Source of the DNA: Pyrrhosoma nymphula
Lineage: Eukaryota > Arthropoda > Insecta > Odonata > Coenagrionidae
Direction of reading: 5' to 3'
DNA length: 64,000 nt
Assembly: GCA_963573305.1 (NCBI GenBank)
Contig: OY754331.1
Coordinates: forward strand, 93,859,434 to 93,923,433
In this document: in pieces, positions 11,901 through 26,500 of the stretch
Layout of the letters: each line of letters begins with the position of its first letter
How positions within the stretch are numbered: position 1 is the stretch's first letter
Translations under genes and position numbers: made by a program
Notes under the pieces: model-generated
The model's input: the letters and a program-made list of their open reading frames with translations, nothing else
Told to the model about the DNA's origin: nothing
The model's database searches: none

Positions 11901-14900
11901 AAAACCTCTTCCATCCATCTCTTCTGTCTTCACCGAACCTCTGCCACAAGCTTCCTCTCCTCTCCAACCACATCCAATATATCCTCGTTCATCTTCCTCA
12001 CCACCCAGCTCACCCTCTCCATCGTTCTCCAAACCCACATCTCAAACGCCTGAAGTCTACGTACATCCTCCTTTCGCAATGTCCAAGTTTCTGACCCATA
12101 CAGCGCCTCGCTTCGTATTAAAGTTTTTACCAGCCATCTCATTACGTCTCTTCTCAGACCCCCCTCATCAATTCCCTTCTCTTCGATAATGCTTCTTTAG
12201 CGAGGGCAATTCTGCGTCCGATTTCCTTACCACTAAACCCATTCTCTTCCAAAATACTACCCAGATACATAAACTGCTCGACCTGCTCTATCTTCTGTCC
12301 TCCTACCCTTATATTCAGCCCCGCCTTCTTACACCTAGAAAATCTCATAACTTTAGTTTTATTGTGGTTTATTGTGTTTATCTCATAACTTCATCCCATA
12401 CCTTTCACACTGCACGTCTAACGCATTCCACATTGACTGTAACTCCTTGGCAGACTGACTAACCCTACCTTGATCACCTGCAAATCTCACCGATTTTATC
12501 AGCTCCCCTCCTACCTTTATTCCTACCTTATTATCCCCCTATGCTTCCCTTCCCATTTCTCCTGAATACACATTAAATAGCAACGGCGATAGTGGCCACC
12601 CCTGCCGCACTCCCCGTCCTATCATGGCCCATCCTGATTCTCCATCGGATACCCTAACCTACGCCGTCTGGTTCATATACAAGTTCCGAATCAGACGCCT
12701 GTCCCTTCAATCGACCCCTAATTTCTTCAACATTCCCATTAATTTCGTCCAGTCCACCCTATCAAATACCTTCTCGAAATCTACGAAGCATGCAAAAACG
12801 TCCTGCCCATACTCTAGGTTTCTTTTTACTAGCGTCCTCATCACCGCTATAGCGTCTCGCGTTCCCGTCCCTCTCCTAAACCCGAACTGGTCGTCACCCA
12901 AGTATTCATAAGCCTTCTTCTCTAGCCTTCTATTTATAATTCTCAGAACTACTTTGGTCATGTGGGATATTAAGCTCATTGTCTTATATAATTAGCACGT
13001 TTTTGCCTTGCTCTTCTTTGGTATAGGAATTAGTACCGTCTTCGCGAAGTCTTCCGGCCTCACTCCATCCTCATAAATCCTACGAATAAGCGCAAAAAGC
13101 TTTTATCTTCCGTTCTTCCCCATGCTCTTTAAAAACTCTGCAGGTATGTTATCTATTCCCACCGCCTTATTCCTTTTCATGTCTCCTAAAGCTCTTTCGA
13201 TTTCGCTATCTACGGTACCTGATCCGATGCCATCCTGGATCTCTTTTGGTTCTACGATCACCTTTTACGTCTTGTCTGTTATCATTGAAAGTCCCCTTCC
13301 CTTATTGCCATCCGTCAGTTCCGTTACTTTCCTATATAATGCATCTGCACTTTCCTCTTTTTGGTATTTTTCTAACGAATCAATGTGTTCATCTACATCT
13401 ACATATTCATCTACATCTACATACTACCCCGCAAGCCGCCTCAATAGGCGTGTGGCGGGGGTGTTAGGACACCAGCCGTTTACATATAAAAAGGAAACGC
13501 TCTAGTGAAATTACGCCTAGCATTTATTAAAGTCCCTTATTGTTAGGGGGAAAAACGAATTCCCATACCTATCCGTTCGGCAAAATATCTCTCTTAATTT
13601 ATCGCTTCTGTCGGACCTGGAAATATAGTGGGGTTCTAACATGATGTTCTCCGTGTCGCTCTTAAAGATATCTATTCTTAATTGCTCAAGTGATCTAAGC
13701 CTAGCGCGCAGCCTTTGTATTTTATTAAGTTCCCGGATTAAGTCTTTCTGCACCGGATCCCATATGCTCGCTGCATATTCAAGGTGAGGCCGGACGAGTG
13801 CGAAATAGCACCTCTCTTTTACTTTTTCATCCGAAAATCTTCCCACAATACGCTTGACGAATCCTAGCTTCTTCAGAGCTCTGCCACAAATATTTCTTAT
13901 GTGTTCCCCACGATAAATTCGAGATTGTCGTAACTCCGCGATACTTCACTTCACCTGTCGCCTTTATATTACTCTTTAGCCATCGCACCAGTAGTCCCCG
14001 CTATATTTCTTTATTACTTCACCCAGACCCTACACCTACACCTGTCTACACCTACCCTCGGCACTTCTTTCCACCACGCCTCTCTTGCTTTCTATGTTAC
14101 TCTTCTAAGCCTGTTATTTAATTCTCGGTATTTTTTCTTGCCTACCTCTGAGTTTAGGATCTTCCATTTCCTTCTCTCTTGAATTTCCATTATCATCTCC
14201 TTCGTGATCCAAGGTTTTCTAATTTTAAGTTGCACTGACTACGCCTTCTGTTGCTTTCGCCGCTTCTTCAATTCCATTTTTCAAACTTCCCCATTCATCT
14301 TCCATCGATCTAACTCCATGTTCCTCACCCATTATCTCATCAACCTTCTCCCGATATTTCTTCTTCATTGCCCCAGTTTATACCTCCGTATTCCACTTTC
14401 GTACCCTCCTTCCCATTCTTATATTTTTCAGTTTTACCCGACATTTCATGACTAATAAATTGTGATCTGAGTCTGCATCAGCTCCTGGATAAGTATGCGA
14501 GTTTTTCACACATTTCCTGTATCTGTGACGAACCATAATATAACCTATGTGGAACCTATCTATTTCACCCGGCTTCCTCCAAGTGTACCTACGTCGAGGA
14601 TAATGTCTGAAACGTTTATTTGTAATCACTAGGTTATTTCGCCGGCAAAACTCCACCGCTTTCTCGCCGCGGTTATTTCTCCTTCGCAGCCCCTAATCGC
14701 CAACCTCATACCCCAATTCCATTCCAATCCCCCATTATTACCAAGAGCTTACTCCCAGGTATATAACCGATTATTTACTCTAGCTGATCGTATACACCAT
14801 CCACCTCCTCCTCTCTATGTTTAGAGGTAGGCACATAAACCTGGATTATAATTAAATTCGTTGGCTCATCCTTCAGTTCCTCGACTATCATTCTATTAGT

Positions 14901-17524
14901 CACCTGTTCTGCATACACTACTTATCTAAAAAGTTTACTGTTCATTATAAATGCAACCCCGCGCTGGCTTTCATTCCCTCCGCTACATATTACTCTTTAG
15001 CCATCGCTCCAGTAGTCCCCGCTATATTTCCATATTACTTCACCCAGACCCGTGATGTCTACACCAACCCTCTCCACTTCTTGCTTTATGTTCCTTTAAA
15101 CATGTATATGTATATGCATATATATATATATAAAACTTCCAGGAGAATCACTCGGGTGATAAATATACAATATGCCAAGAGGGTGGCCGATAAAAATATA
15201 CACACGGAAAAAAGAACACTTACAAATAAAAACTTCCGATATTTCGGTGAAGATATTAGCTCCACCTTTCTCTAGGAGAAGAGTAGGAATGAGGAAAATG
15301 ATAGAGGTTGAGGTAGGGGAGGGGAAGGAGGGGGAAGACGAAGGTGTTACAAGGGGAAGGAGGGGAATGAGAGGGGAGAGGAAGGAGGGGAAAGACGAAG
15401 AGCTGGGAGAGGGCGGGCGGGGAGAGGGCGAGCGGAGGGGAGAGAGGAAAAACTGGGAGCAAAAGGAAGAGGAGTGGAGGAAGCAGGGAGAGATGAGATG
15501 AGGGGGAGGGAGAAAATAGTGTGATTTATTGAGTCCGGGGGGCGAGAAAGCCTGGTGGACCAGAATACAAGAAGATTCAAGATCTTTGAGCTGAAGGGGA
15601 GAGGAAGAGGGGGGAAGGGAAGCAAGAAGACCAACTTTAAAAGTGTTATTGAAAGTGGAGTTGTGGGAGGAGACGTGAATAGTGACAGGGAGAGAAACAG
15701 AGAGGAAGGGGCAATCGTTACAGGACGAGCGGTGCCCATTCATTCTAATATTGAGAGGAGTGGTGGATAAGCCAATATAGAAAGAAGGGCAGTATTGGCA
15801 GAGGAGGATGTAGACAATGTTAGGCGTGGTGCAGGAGGGTGAGAGGACAGAAGGGAGGGGAAAAGCGAACTTGTCCGGCAAGGGCTGGGTGATGAGGATG
15901 GGGCAAGTTTTACATCGCGGGCGGTTGCAAGGGGTGGGAAGGGATTTGGTGGGTTTGTGTGATTTGGACAGGGGTTTGGTAATATTGAAAATGGCGGATA
16001 GATTGGAGGGGGCGTCTGAAGCTGAGAGAGGGACATTGGGGGAATATTTTAGAAGTGGTTAGGTTGTCCGATAGGATAGGGTAGAGGTTTTTAATAATAC
16101 GCCTAATAGAGTCCACACCTGGGAAGTAGGTGGTACAGAGGGAGATATTGTGTTGGGAAATGCTATTAGTAGGAGGTAGTTTGGGGGGTGTGGTTTTTTG
16201 AGGATTTTTTTATTGAGAAGTTGCTCTGGATAGCCTCTGCGTAAAAGAGATTGATGGAGGTTAGTAAGGAATTTATCAAGGGAGTCAGGGTTGCTGCAAA
16301 TTCGGTGGCCACGAATAGAAAGGGAGTAGGGGAGGGAACGTTTAGTATGGGAGGGGTGGCAGCTGTAATAATGGAGGTATTGTTGTTGGTTGGTGGGCTT
16401 GATATGTACGGAAGTGCTAAATTTGCGGTCAGAGAGGGAGACATTTACGTCTAGAAAGACGACGTTAGAGGCAGAGATGTTAGAAGTAAAGGAGAGGGGA
16501 GAGGAGGCGTTGAGGGAGGAAATAAAAGAGTTGAGAGAAAGAATACCATGTGGCCATAGAAGGAAGATGGCGTCAATGTAACGAAGCCAGAGAAGAGGTT
16601 TTAGTGAGCATGAAGATAGAAAAGATTGTTCAAAAAGTCCAAGGAAAAGGTTGGCGTAGGAAGGACTGAAGCGGCTACCCATAGCGCATCCTTTAATTTG
16701 AAGAAAGAATTTGTTATTGAAAGAGAAAGCGTTGTGGGTTAGGATGAAATTGGAAAGATCAAGAAGGAACTCAGAGCTGGGAATTAGAGGAGCAGGGCGT
16801 TTAGTGATGAAATGGCGGATGGCAGAAAGTCCTTCAGAATGAGGAATGTTGGTGTATAGGGAAGTGACATCAATAGTGGCCATTAAGTTATCACAGTTAG
16901 AGGGGAGTGGAGTAGAATGGAGGCGTTCAAGAAAATGATAAGTGTCTTTGATAAGTGTCTTTGATATTCGTCTTGTAACGACTGCCCCTCCCTCTCTGTT
17001 TCTCTCCCTGTCGCCATTCACGTCTCCTCCCACAACTCCACTTTCAATAACACTTTTAAAGTTGGTCTTCTTGCTTCCCTTCCCCCCTCTTCCTCTCCCC
17101 TTCAGCTCAAAGATCTTGAATCTTCTTGTATTCTGGTCCACCAGGCTTTCTCGCCCCCCGGACTCAATAAATCACACTAGTTTCTCCCTCCCTCTCATCT
17201 CATCTCTCCCTGCTTCCTCCACTCCTCTTCCTTTTGCTCCCAGTTTTTCCTCTCTCCCCTCCGCTCGCCCTCTCCCCGCCCGCCCTCTCCCAGCTCTTCG
17301 TCTTTCCCCTCCTTCCTCTCCCCTATCATTCCCCTCCTTCCCCTTGTAACACCTTCGTCTTCCCCCTCTTTCCCCTCCCATACCTGAACCTCTATCCTTT
17401 TCCTCATTCCTACTCTTCTCCTAGAGAAAGGTGGAGCTAATATCTTCACCGAAATATCAGAAGTTTTTATTTGTAATTGTTCTTTTTTCCGTGTGTATAT
17501 TTTTATCGGCCACCCTCTTGGCAT

Positions 17525-17563
<39 letters not shown>

Positions 17564-20500
17564 TTGACAGGGGGTGGAGAAAGAAAAGTAAAAAGAGAGA
17601 GAGGACTTACTGGGACGTTTCGGGCTTGTAGGCCCTTCTTCAGCTGTAGGAAATTGATATATATATATATATATACATAAATAAAACAGTGATACACTAA
17701 ACAAACACAGAAACACGCAAAAAGGACACTCACAAAAGAAAACTTGTACGTTTCGACGTCAGGACGCCATCGTCAGCGGTAGAGGAATGATGAGTCCGCT
17801 CTGTTCCCTTGGGAAGGAAAGGGCAGAGAGGAAGGAGGGGGGGGGGGGTAAGTGCGAGTGGATAGTGGTGGGGAGAGAGAGGTGGCTATTGGGCTTTTAA
17901 TTCAATGGGCTAGGTTTAGCCCGGGCTTTTCGAATGCCCTTGTCACCCAAATATGGGCGTATTCACGAATTTTCACGTCAACATTACCGGCGGATTCAGG
18001 AAGGGCTTCTATGATCTCTAGGGAGAAACAATCGTCAAAATTTTGAGAGTGGGAGGTGGTATGTTGGGAATGGGATCAAGAAAAGGTGGAGTTTTGGTGG
18101 CATGGCGGTGATTGTTCATACGGATATTGAGGGGGGTGGTACATTTTCCCACATAGAAGGCAGGGCAGAAATTGCAGAAAAGGCGGTAGATGATGTTGCT
18201 GGTGGTACAATTGGCCGTAGAGGAAGATCTTTTGAGGGAGGGGGTGGCGGAGGGGCGGAGGAGAGAGCAGCATTTGCACCTCGGGCGTCCGCATGTTGAG
18301 GAAAGTGGCGGAGGGTGGGTTGCAGGGAGGGTCTAGTGGATTTTAAAATGTCCCGCAGATTTGAGGGACGCTTATAGGAAACTTTGGGACATGAAGGTAG
18401 GAGGAGGGAAGTAGAGGTATTGTTTTTTAAGATTGGATACAGGTCTTTCAATATGTTTTTGATCCTGTGTGCACCAGGGAAGAATGTGGTGACAAGGTTA
18501 AGTTGGTCAGGTTGGTGGGTCTTGGTCCGAGGGGTATATTTTGCAGTAGGAGACAGGATTTTATTTAAAAGCAACTTCTCTGGGTATTCTCGTTCTCTGA
18601 GGGAGTGATGGAGAGTTTCGATATATTCTTTTAGAGAGGGGTCATTGCTGCAGATCCGGTGGCCGCGGATAGAAAGGGAATAAGGGATTGAGCGTTTGGT
18701 GTGAGAAGGATGACAGCTGTTAAAATGGAGGTATTGGTCGTGGTTAGTGGGTTTTTTGTGGACGGAGGTGATGAATTTACTGTCCTTAATTTGGTTATTA
18801 TATCCAGGAACGTAATTAAGGAGTCAGAAATGGAAGATGTTTTGGAATGGAAGAATGGAAGATGAGTCTTCCATTCTTTTTGTGCAAACATGTTAAGAAA
18901 ATATTTCTTAAATCCTGATATGGAATGTAGCGTTGTATAGCTCATAAACATGGTTTCTGAGAAAGAACTTTTTGAAGCCTTTTGTAATGTGAGGGTGAAT
19001 AAGGATGGAAAGAGTCAGCAGTTATTGAGAGGGAAACAAATGAGGAAGTGTTAGATAACGTAGGAGATGAAATGATGCTGATAGGAGACAGCAGAATGCG
19101 CAGGGTGTAATATGGGGTTGTGACATTTTGGCATGGGTAATCAAGGGGAGAATGTTGGGATAGCAAGGTAGAGGGATAAGAGGAATAGGAATCTAGGACA
19201 GTATAAAGGGAGATAAGAGATAAAATGAGTCTGGAAGGAACTAGATGGATTGCGAATGAAAGGTTAGGAAAAATCTCCATGGCTGTGGAAATTGAAGGCA
19301 CGCTGGTTCATAGACCTGTAGTTAATTTGAGAGAACATTTAAATTGGTTGATAACTTCATTATCTTTTAAAATTGATGGTATGGTTTTATTATTTTACTG
19401 CTGTAATATGAATCTTAGTTTGTCAAGTTCAGCCAGACGTATCTCACTATCGCTTTTTGGTCACACGTACCTGATAAGAAAATGGATAATCGGAACAGGT
19501 CAGTTCTGAATGTGTGTTGAAGTTGGTTTTGGAAGCTTGAAAACTGGAGTTTTGAACTTCTTCTTATGACTTACTCCCCAGGTTTGGTAGGGTTGAAGTT
19601 TACTTACCTGAAAAATAGCAGATGTCATGCTTATCTTTAGATCCGCAGACTTTCCTTGCGTCATGAACATTTGGCAGGAATTGGAGACGAAATTTTGGGT
19701 TTCGGTGGTGATGTAGTGTCTTCGTCTTCATTTGTCCCTTCTTGTGAGACCTCAACTTTTTATTTTCCTCTGGGTTTGACCCGTAGAGAACAGAGAGGTC
19801 AAGATATGATGGTATAAGGTTGACCTGTAATAACAATGGCATTTGTAAGATTGATGTATATTTTCGTTGAAAGTCTGTTTTATTTTACACGCTAATATTT
19901 TCTTAGAGCGTACTTTTTCTCTCAGAAAAATCCTCCTTAGCCGTGGCAATGACTGGTAACTTTGAAGAAGTGAATTTTGCTACATGCTGGGCAAATTGAA
20001 AACCCATAATTTATGAGGAGGATATTTCGCTGATATATAAACTTCATTATTATTTCTTCATAAATTATTTTCACGTAATTCCATTCTAGGATTAAAAAAC
20101 TGTAATTTTCTACTATTATCCTATACTATTAAGCGAGCAAATATTTTATATATACATGTGTGTGTATTTATGTAAATTGTATTTCGAGAACGGCTCTAAG
20201 GATTTTGATGAAAATTACAATTTTTATAACTTAAAATTAGGGTACAATAAAGCGATTTATGTAGTTCTTGAGCCAGGGAAAACTCTTTTTTTCAAGACTC
20301 TGAGAAAACAAAATTTGTATTATTGACATTTATTAAGGCTACTCAATGTTTATCATACCGTTGCTATACTACAATATTGAGGGCAGGAAGGAATGACAAC
20401 GATTTTCTTTATTGTTGTAGCAACCACGACTTCGTTTATATATTCAGGGTTTACAGTAACATACTCATTCTCCTGTAAATTAAAAATTAGGCGATTTATG

Positions 20501-23500
20501 ACTTGCCTACCGCGTTTTATTTATGTGTGGTGTGAGCGTGTTTTTTCCGTGTGTATTCTGTTTTGTATACTTCGTGTCTCTTCAGTAAGTTAGTGATTCA
20601 TATAATTTTTTTAATATTATGAAATTAAAAACCATCCCGGACTCAAATGTGAAGGTGATCTTATAGCTGTAATAGAAAGATGCAATATTAAGCCAAAGAA
20701 ACGTACAATAACAAAACAAAGCAGATGGTGCATAGAAAAACTTAGCAATGAAACAATAACTAAAGAATCCATAGAAAGAACAGATAAACCCTTGGGGGGA
20801 GGATGGGAAGAAATAAAAAAACATCCATGAAGCAGCAAAAAACGCCTTGGGAAGAAGTAAACTAAAACCAACTAAACCATGGCTGACAGAGGAAATACTC
20901 CAGCTGATCGAGGAGCGTAGTAGAGAGAAGGAGAAGGACTACACCAAAGATAAAAATATCAAAAGCCTATTAACAAATAAATGTAGGGAAGTGTAGGAAA
21001 ACTGGATGAGGGAGAAAAGTGTGGAGATTGAGGAAGACAGCGAAAAACACCTTAAGTAAAGTGTATTCCACTATCAATGCCCTGCAATACACACCTCAAA
21101 CCAAAAGAAACATAGTAAAAGATAAATCTGGAAACATACTTTTTGAAAATATGGACGTATGTATGAGGTGGAAAGAATATAAATCCTCATCTCGCGACCC
21201 CTTTCCGAACGGCCCGCGACCCCCCTGGGGGTCGCGACCCCCAGTTTGAGAACCACTGACCTATACCAAGGATCTGAGATATAAGACCTGACAGAATACA
21301 TTGAGATTGAAGAAACGGACTCCAAAGACTCACTAGGACTACCAACAACAAGATCAGAGTTTGAATTAGGGCTCAAGAGCCTTAGTGACAAAAAGGCAGC
21401 AGGGATGGATGGAATAACAGCGGAACTTCTAACAAAAATTGGAAATAAAATACTTTTCGAAATTTACAAAATAACCCTTGATTGTTACATGAATGGAATA
21501 TTGCCATCAGATTTTACAAAGAGTAAGATTATTATTATCCCAAAGAAAGGGAGTGCAAATGACTGTGCTACCTACAGAACTATATCCCTTCGGTCTCATG
21601 CATCAAAAAGTTGGATCAAAGGTCAAAGCACAGAATTTAAAAAAAGATGGATCAATATGTTGGAGAAGACGTTTGGATTTAGGCAGGGTAAAGGTTCAAG
21701 AGAAGCAACTCTAGAATTAAAATTGATCTTAGAAAGAAGATTAGAACTAAATAGAAGAACATACGTTACCTTCATCGACCTTGAAAAACTATTCGACAAG
21801 GTAGATTGGAAGCTGCTGTTCCAAACTATAAAAAAAATGCAAATCGACTGGAGGGATAGAAGACTAAGTCTCAGCCACGATGAGTCACAAACCACGGAAA
21901 TCAATATTATGGTCATATACAGGAAGCCAAAATAAAAAGAGGGGTGAGGCAAGGTTTTTCCCCTTTCATCCTATCTCTTCATACTTTTCATAGAAGAAGC
22001 AATAAAAAAAACAAAATTGAAGAGTGAGTGAATACAAGTAAAGGGCAAACTCATTCATAGTATTCGGTTTTCTGACGATATAGTTGTTCTTGAAGAATCA
22101 GAAAAGGATATGAACTACGCATTGGAGACTCTTGGAAAAGAAATGAATAAACTAAAATTAAATATCAACACAAAAAAAAACAAAATTATGGTAGTGGATA
22201 AGTTAAAAAACAAGATAAAAGCTAAAAATAAGTTAGGAAACTCAACTATTGACCAATTTAAAGAGTTCTGCTATTTAGGATGTCAAATAACAAATGAGAA
22301 TAAAAGCATAACAGATGTTAAGAGAAGGATCACCCTGGCCAGACAAGCTTTCCAAAGGAAGCGTAAACTCTTGGTTAACAACCATTTCTCAATTGACTCG
22401 AGGAAGAGATTCGTAAAAACGTTCGTGTGGAGCATACTCACTTACAGTTGTGAAAAATGCGACTTTAAATAATTAATCAAGAAAAAAACAGGCTCCAGGC
22501 AGCCGAAATGTGGTTCTGGAGGAGAATTACCAAAACATGTTGGGTCATGAGGAAAACGAACGAGCAAGTTTTGAAAGAAGTAGGTGAAAAAAGAACGCTT
22601 CTCCAATCAATTCACTCTAGGAAAATTAAACTCGTAGATCACCTAATAAGACATAATGCGTTCATTAATGAGAACATAGTGGAAGGAGCAGTGTTGGGGA
22701 AGAAGAGGAAAGGACGACCTAGGATGTCCTTGCTCCACAGTGTGATGTTAATTATGAACTGTAACTCCTATGGTGAAATGAAAAGAACAGCCTAAGAAAG
22801 AGACAATGGCTAAAACGACAGCGACAAGACCTGGCCTTTTGAGAGACAACAAAGACGGTAGCAAACGGATACAAGACGTCTAACTTACCCGACACCAACC
22901 ATCCGACTCTTTCACCAACGACAATTATCGCTTGACCAATGATTGATGATGAAAATAGTCAGTCAGCGGACTCGTTACGGAAGGAGTCAACCTCGACAAG
23001 ATTAGATTAGATTGTTGTTGGGGAGCCTTCTTCAGGAGCCCGGGTACTAAGACCTTTCTTGGTCCATTGTGCCAACCCCATGCCTGTCTGCCACTTGCAG
23101 ACAGGAGACAAGAGCACCTCTGTAGAGGTATGGAGGATTGGTCTCTCCCTGCCTCACCCCAGTACCAGGTATAGAGGATGTCCTCCCTCAAACCGGCCCG
23201 GTCTGGGTCTCCCTCCGGCCTCCCGGTATAGGTATGGAGGGAGTATCATCTCTCCATCCAAGCCTGGTTGAGGTATGGAGGAGGGTCACCCATCCAACCA
23301 CCGTCCGGGCCCAACGTTGCTTAACTTCGGTGTTCTGACGGGAACGGGTGTTTTTTTACTATTTTACTGTTTCAACGTGGCTAGGCCCTTACCCCAACCT
23401 CGACAATGTGGTGGACGTAACGTCACAGTCTAGACAGTTGAATTTTTCGAGGGTTTGATACTACGTAATTAAAGGCGCATGGCTTCCCGACTAAGACTGA

Positions 23501-26500
23501 AGTGCGAGCATGTTAAATTGTTATTATCACATTGATGTTGTTTAATCTATCTTCGTTCCACTCTCGGCCTTTTTCTACGCACAGCCAAACGTCGTGCGAG
23601 GAAAAGAGATATTTCAACTTCACATTTCTCTTTAGGGCACCTAGTGATGCCCCAACGCTTTTCGTGATTTAACTACTCTCCCATTACTCCAAATTACAGG
23701 CATTTTGGCATACTTTTTTTCCCACGTCATAAAACTTAACAATGATTGACAGAATTTCTGGGTTAGTTCAATCCTAAGTAAGTTGATCCACTATGGTAGA
23801 TGTTTTCGACCGTTTACATTATTAGCATTACGTGGAAAGAGACTTTGTTTCCACTACGTTCATCTTACGCTGGTTGGAAATCCTGGGTCATCTTTCCAAA
23901 GGGAACTTATTAATCTGCGTAACAATATAAAAAGAAATATGTAAAATACCTAATAATAGAAGGGAGTTGAACTCACTAGAGCAACTGGAGATTTTAAAAG
24001 CATCTAATGACCCGAATGTTTCGGTAATAAATGAATATTTCTACCCTGCCTCCTCTCCTATCCTTGACGCAGTCGCTGCTTCCGGTCCTCCCCCATTCTA
24101 CTCAAGGTCTGCTACCAGCCCTGCATGGCACCGCTTACCTTCTTATCCTCCCCCGCTACCCACAGTACAATCCGGGTCCACCCCCTTATTACTACATCCC
24201 CCACCCACCCAACCCACCCCTCCCTCCGGTCCAATTGCGGTATATATACATGTTGTTCCCCTAGCTTCGTCATCTGATGATGGTGCTCAGCGCCGAAACC
24301 CGGGTCGTGTGTGTGTGAGAGAGTACATATTTTTCTCTGGTTTGTAAAAGTTTTTAAATAAATCGTTTTTCAACGCTTACTTCCTAATTTTTACTTCTGC
24401 TTAAAATTTTAAAAAATTTTGATATGGACTATGGATGACTAGGAGAAATGTTTTCTCAACGATTAAAAAATAATTCAATTACTTACCACCGTAAATTTTA
24501 CAGAATTTCAAAGGAAAACTTCTGTCGTGTCGTGGAAAATACCGTACGTTGTGACGAAAATGAGTCAAGTTAAAGACTTATGTAGATATATTTATTTAAT
24601 TACTTAGAATTTCAGCCATAGAAAACTATATTTTTGCGCCTACAATATGACTCTATTTTCTTCATGCTTCTCTACAGCTGCTGAAATTAAAAAATAAAAT
24701 TCAAACATGGTCTCTGTTATTGCTATGAAAAATCTCACTGTATCCACCTTCACCGGCGCAACCCGCCAAGCATTGTCAGCCGACCGTGGTTAGGAATCCA
24801 GCCAATTTCTTACTGGAATTTTCATTACAAAACGTGACGTCAGACAACCGGCGTCAGATGAGCGTAGTGGCATCAGTAGGTATGTTAGTGAAGAGAACGA
24901 GGCATAACGTACTAATAAAACTAATGAAACGTACTTTTAATTCGTAGATCATCACTCACCTGCTCAATGGGGTGATGGGGATCTTCGCGGCACTCAGGAG
25001 AAATTCCCATCCTTTCGTAATGAACGCATCGCTGCTTAAATTTCGAGAAGAAGGGGTCATTTTTCGAAACTGGAATGGGCATACACGATCCAGGCAGGAA
25101 CCTGCGCGGTATCATGCCTCCATCTTCTGCACAGCACTGGTTGGCATCATCGTCATCTGCATTCACCAATGAGAAAAATCAGGAGTCACGCGTACATTTC
25201 GTGCTATTCCACCGCACTGCTCCAGAATAAGGTAAGGGATTATTATTAATGTGGTTCAACCGATATTTTTTTCAGTTTCCCAATTACTTACTAGAAGTGA
25301 AGTTGTGTTGTTCATAATGTATGTAGTCATTTATTGTGAATGCGCTTCCTTCTATCATCTGTTTTGAGTCTAGAATATGAAGATTGTCAATTCATATTGG
25401 CTTCGTATTTATTGGTTCAAAATAATGTTGCATCAGAAATGATGTGATACCTACACATGGCGGAAGAAAAAGCATTTGCAGTTTGCCACTGTTAAATAGA
25501 TATGTTCCACTTTGTAAGTAGGTATTTGATTTTTGGAATAATAAGAGAATGACAGAGATAGAGTTTTTTAAAAATACTTGATACGTTATATTTTTAGGAT
25601 TGAATCTGCAATAGAAAACGAAACTAAACGAAAAAGATAATAGTCGAAAATCTATCTTTTCTTTTTACCGTTATAAAAATTTTGTTTAAAAAAAAGTAAC
25701 AAAAGTTTTACAGTGTAAACGTTTGAGATAACGAGAGAAGTGTATGTTGGGATTGGACAGAATGTACCCAATTTCACCTCTTATCATGTGGTTCAGCGGG
25801 TCCAATGAAATTGTGGACCTAGCTATTGCGCGCTGAAAACCTAAAGTTTTTTAGAGTGAAACACTTTAATTACCCTCTGATAACTTTCTACTTCGTTTCC
25901 AATGCATTCCCTCGATTTTCATAAAATTATAGGCTCATCTCCAGGCAATCTAGAGATAATTATCAATTTGAGAGAACTATTCAGGAGCAGGCATTAATGT
26001 CAACTTAGTAACATTTTGGAGGTTAAATCAGAGCTTTACTTACCAAGGGACTCCAACCTACCATTTAAAATGTCTGTTCAAATAGGGAAGGTCATCTATA
26101 TGCTTCGTGACATTGAATCAGCAGGAGGTGACTGTCAATTCCGCATGCTTTGTTTTCCTTCGCAGCAAAACTTAAAATATGTCTGTCCACACGGTTTGAT
26201 CATTCTGCCCATGTTCAATGACTATCATATTTTAATATTTACGAGGAAGAAAGTGTTGAAATTGTGAATTTTGTGTTTTTGTTTAGTTGTAATATTTGTT
26301 TTTAATGGGTTCACCTAGAATGGGAGGTAAAAAGAGCCTAGGTAGATCACATCAGTGATCAAAAGAGACAATAATTCATATCTATCACCCCAAAATTTAG
26401 TTTGTTAGTTCAGAGTTGAATCACGGAGTGCCATGAAATGAATTCAGCTATTCTGTGAACGGTAATTGTTTGAAGAAAGTGATGCATTCATTAAGCCCTA

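Noticed and set aside
15172..17440. Numerous overlapping open frames on both strands
   Set aside because: They are produced by the purine-rich inverted arms of the Penelope element; only the RT and GIY-YIG frames match known domains.
23283..23355. Functional 5S rRNA gene
   Set aside because: Similarity covers only part of 5S, ends right after the C box and passes into an unrelated body, so it is a derived element.
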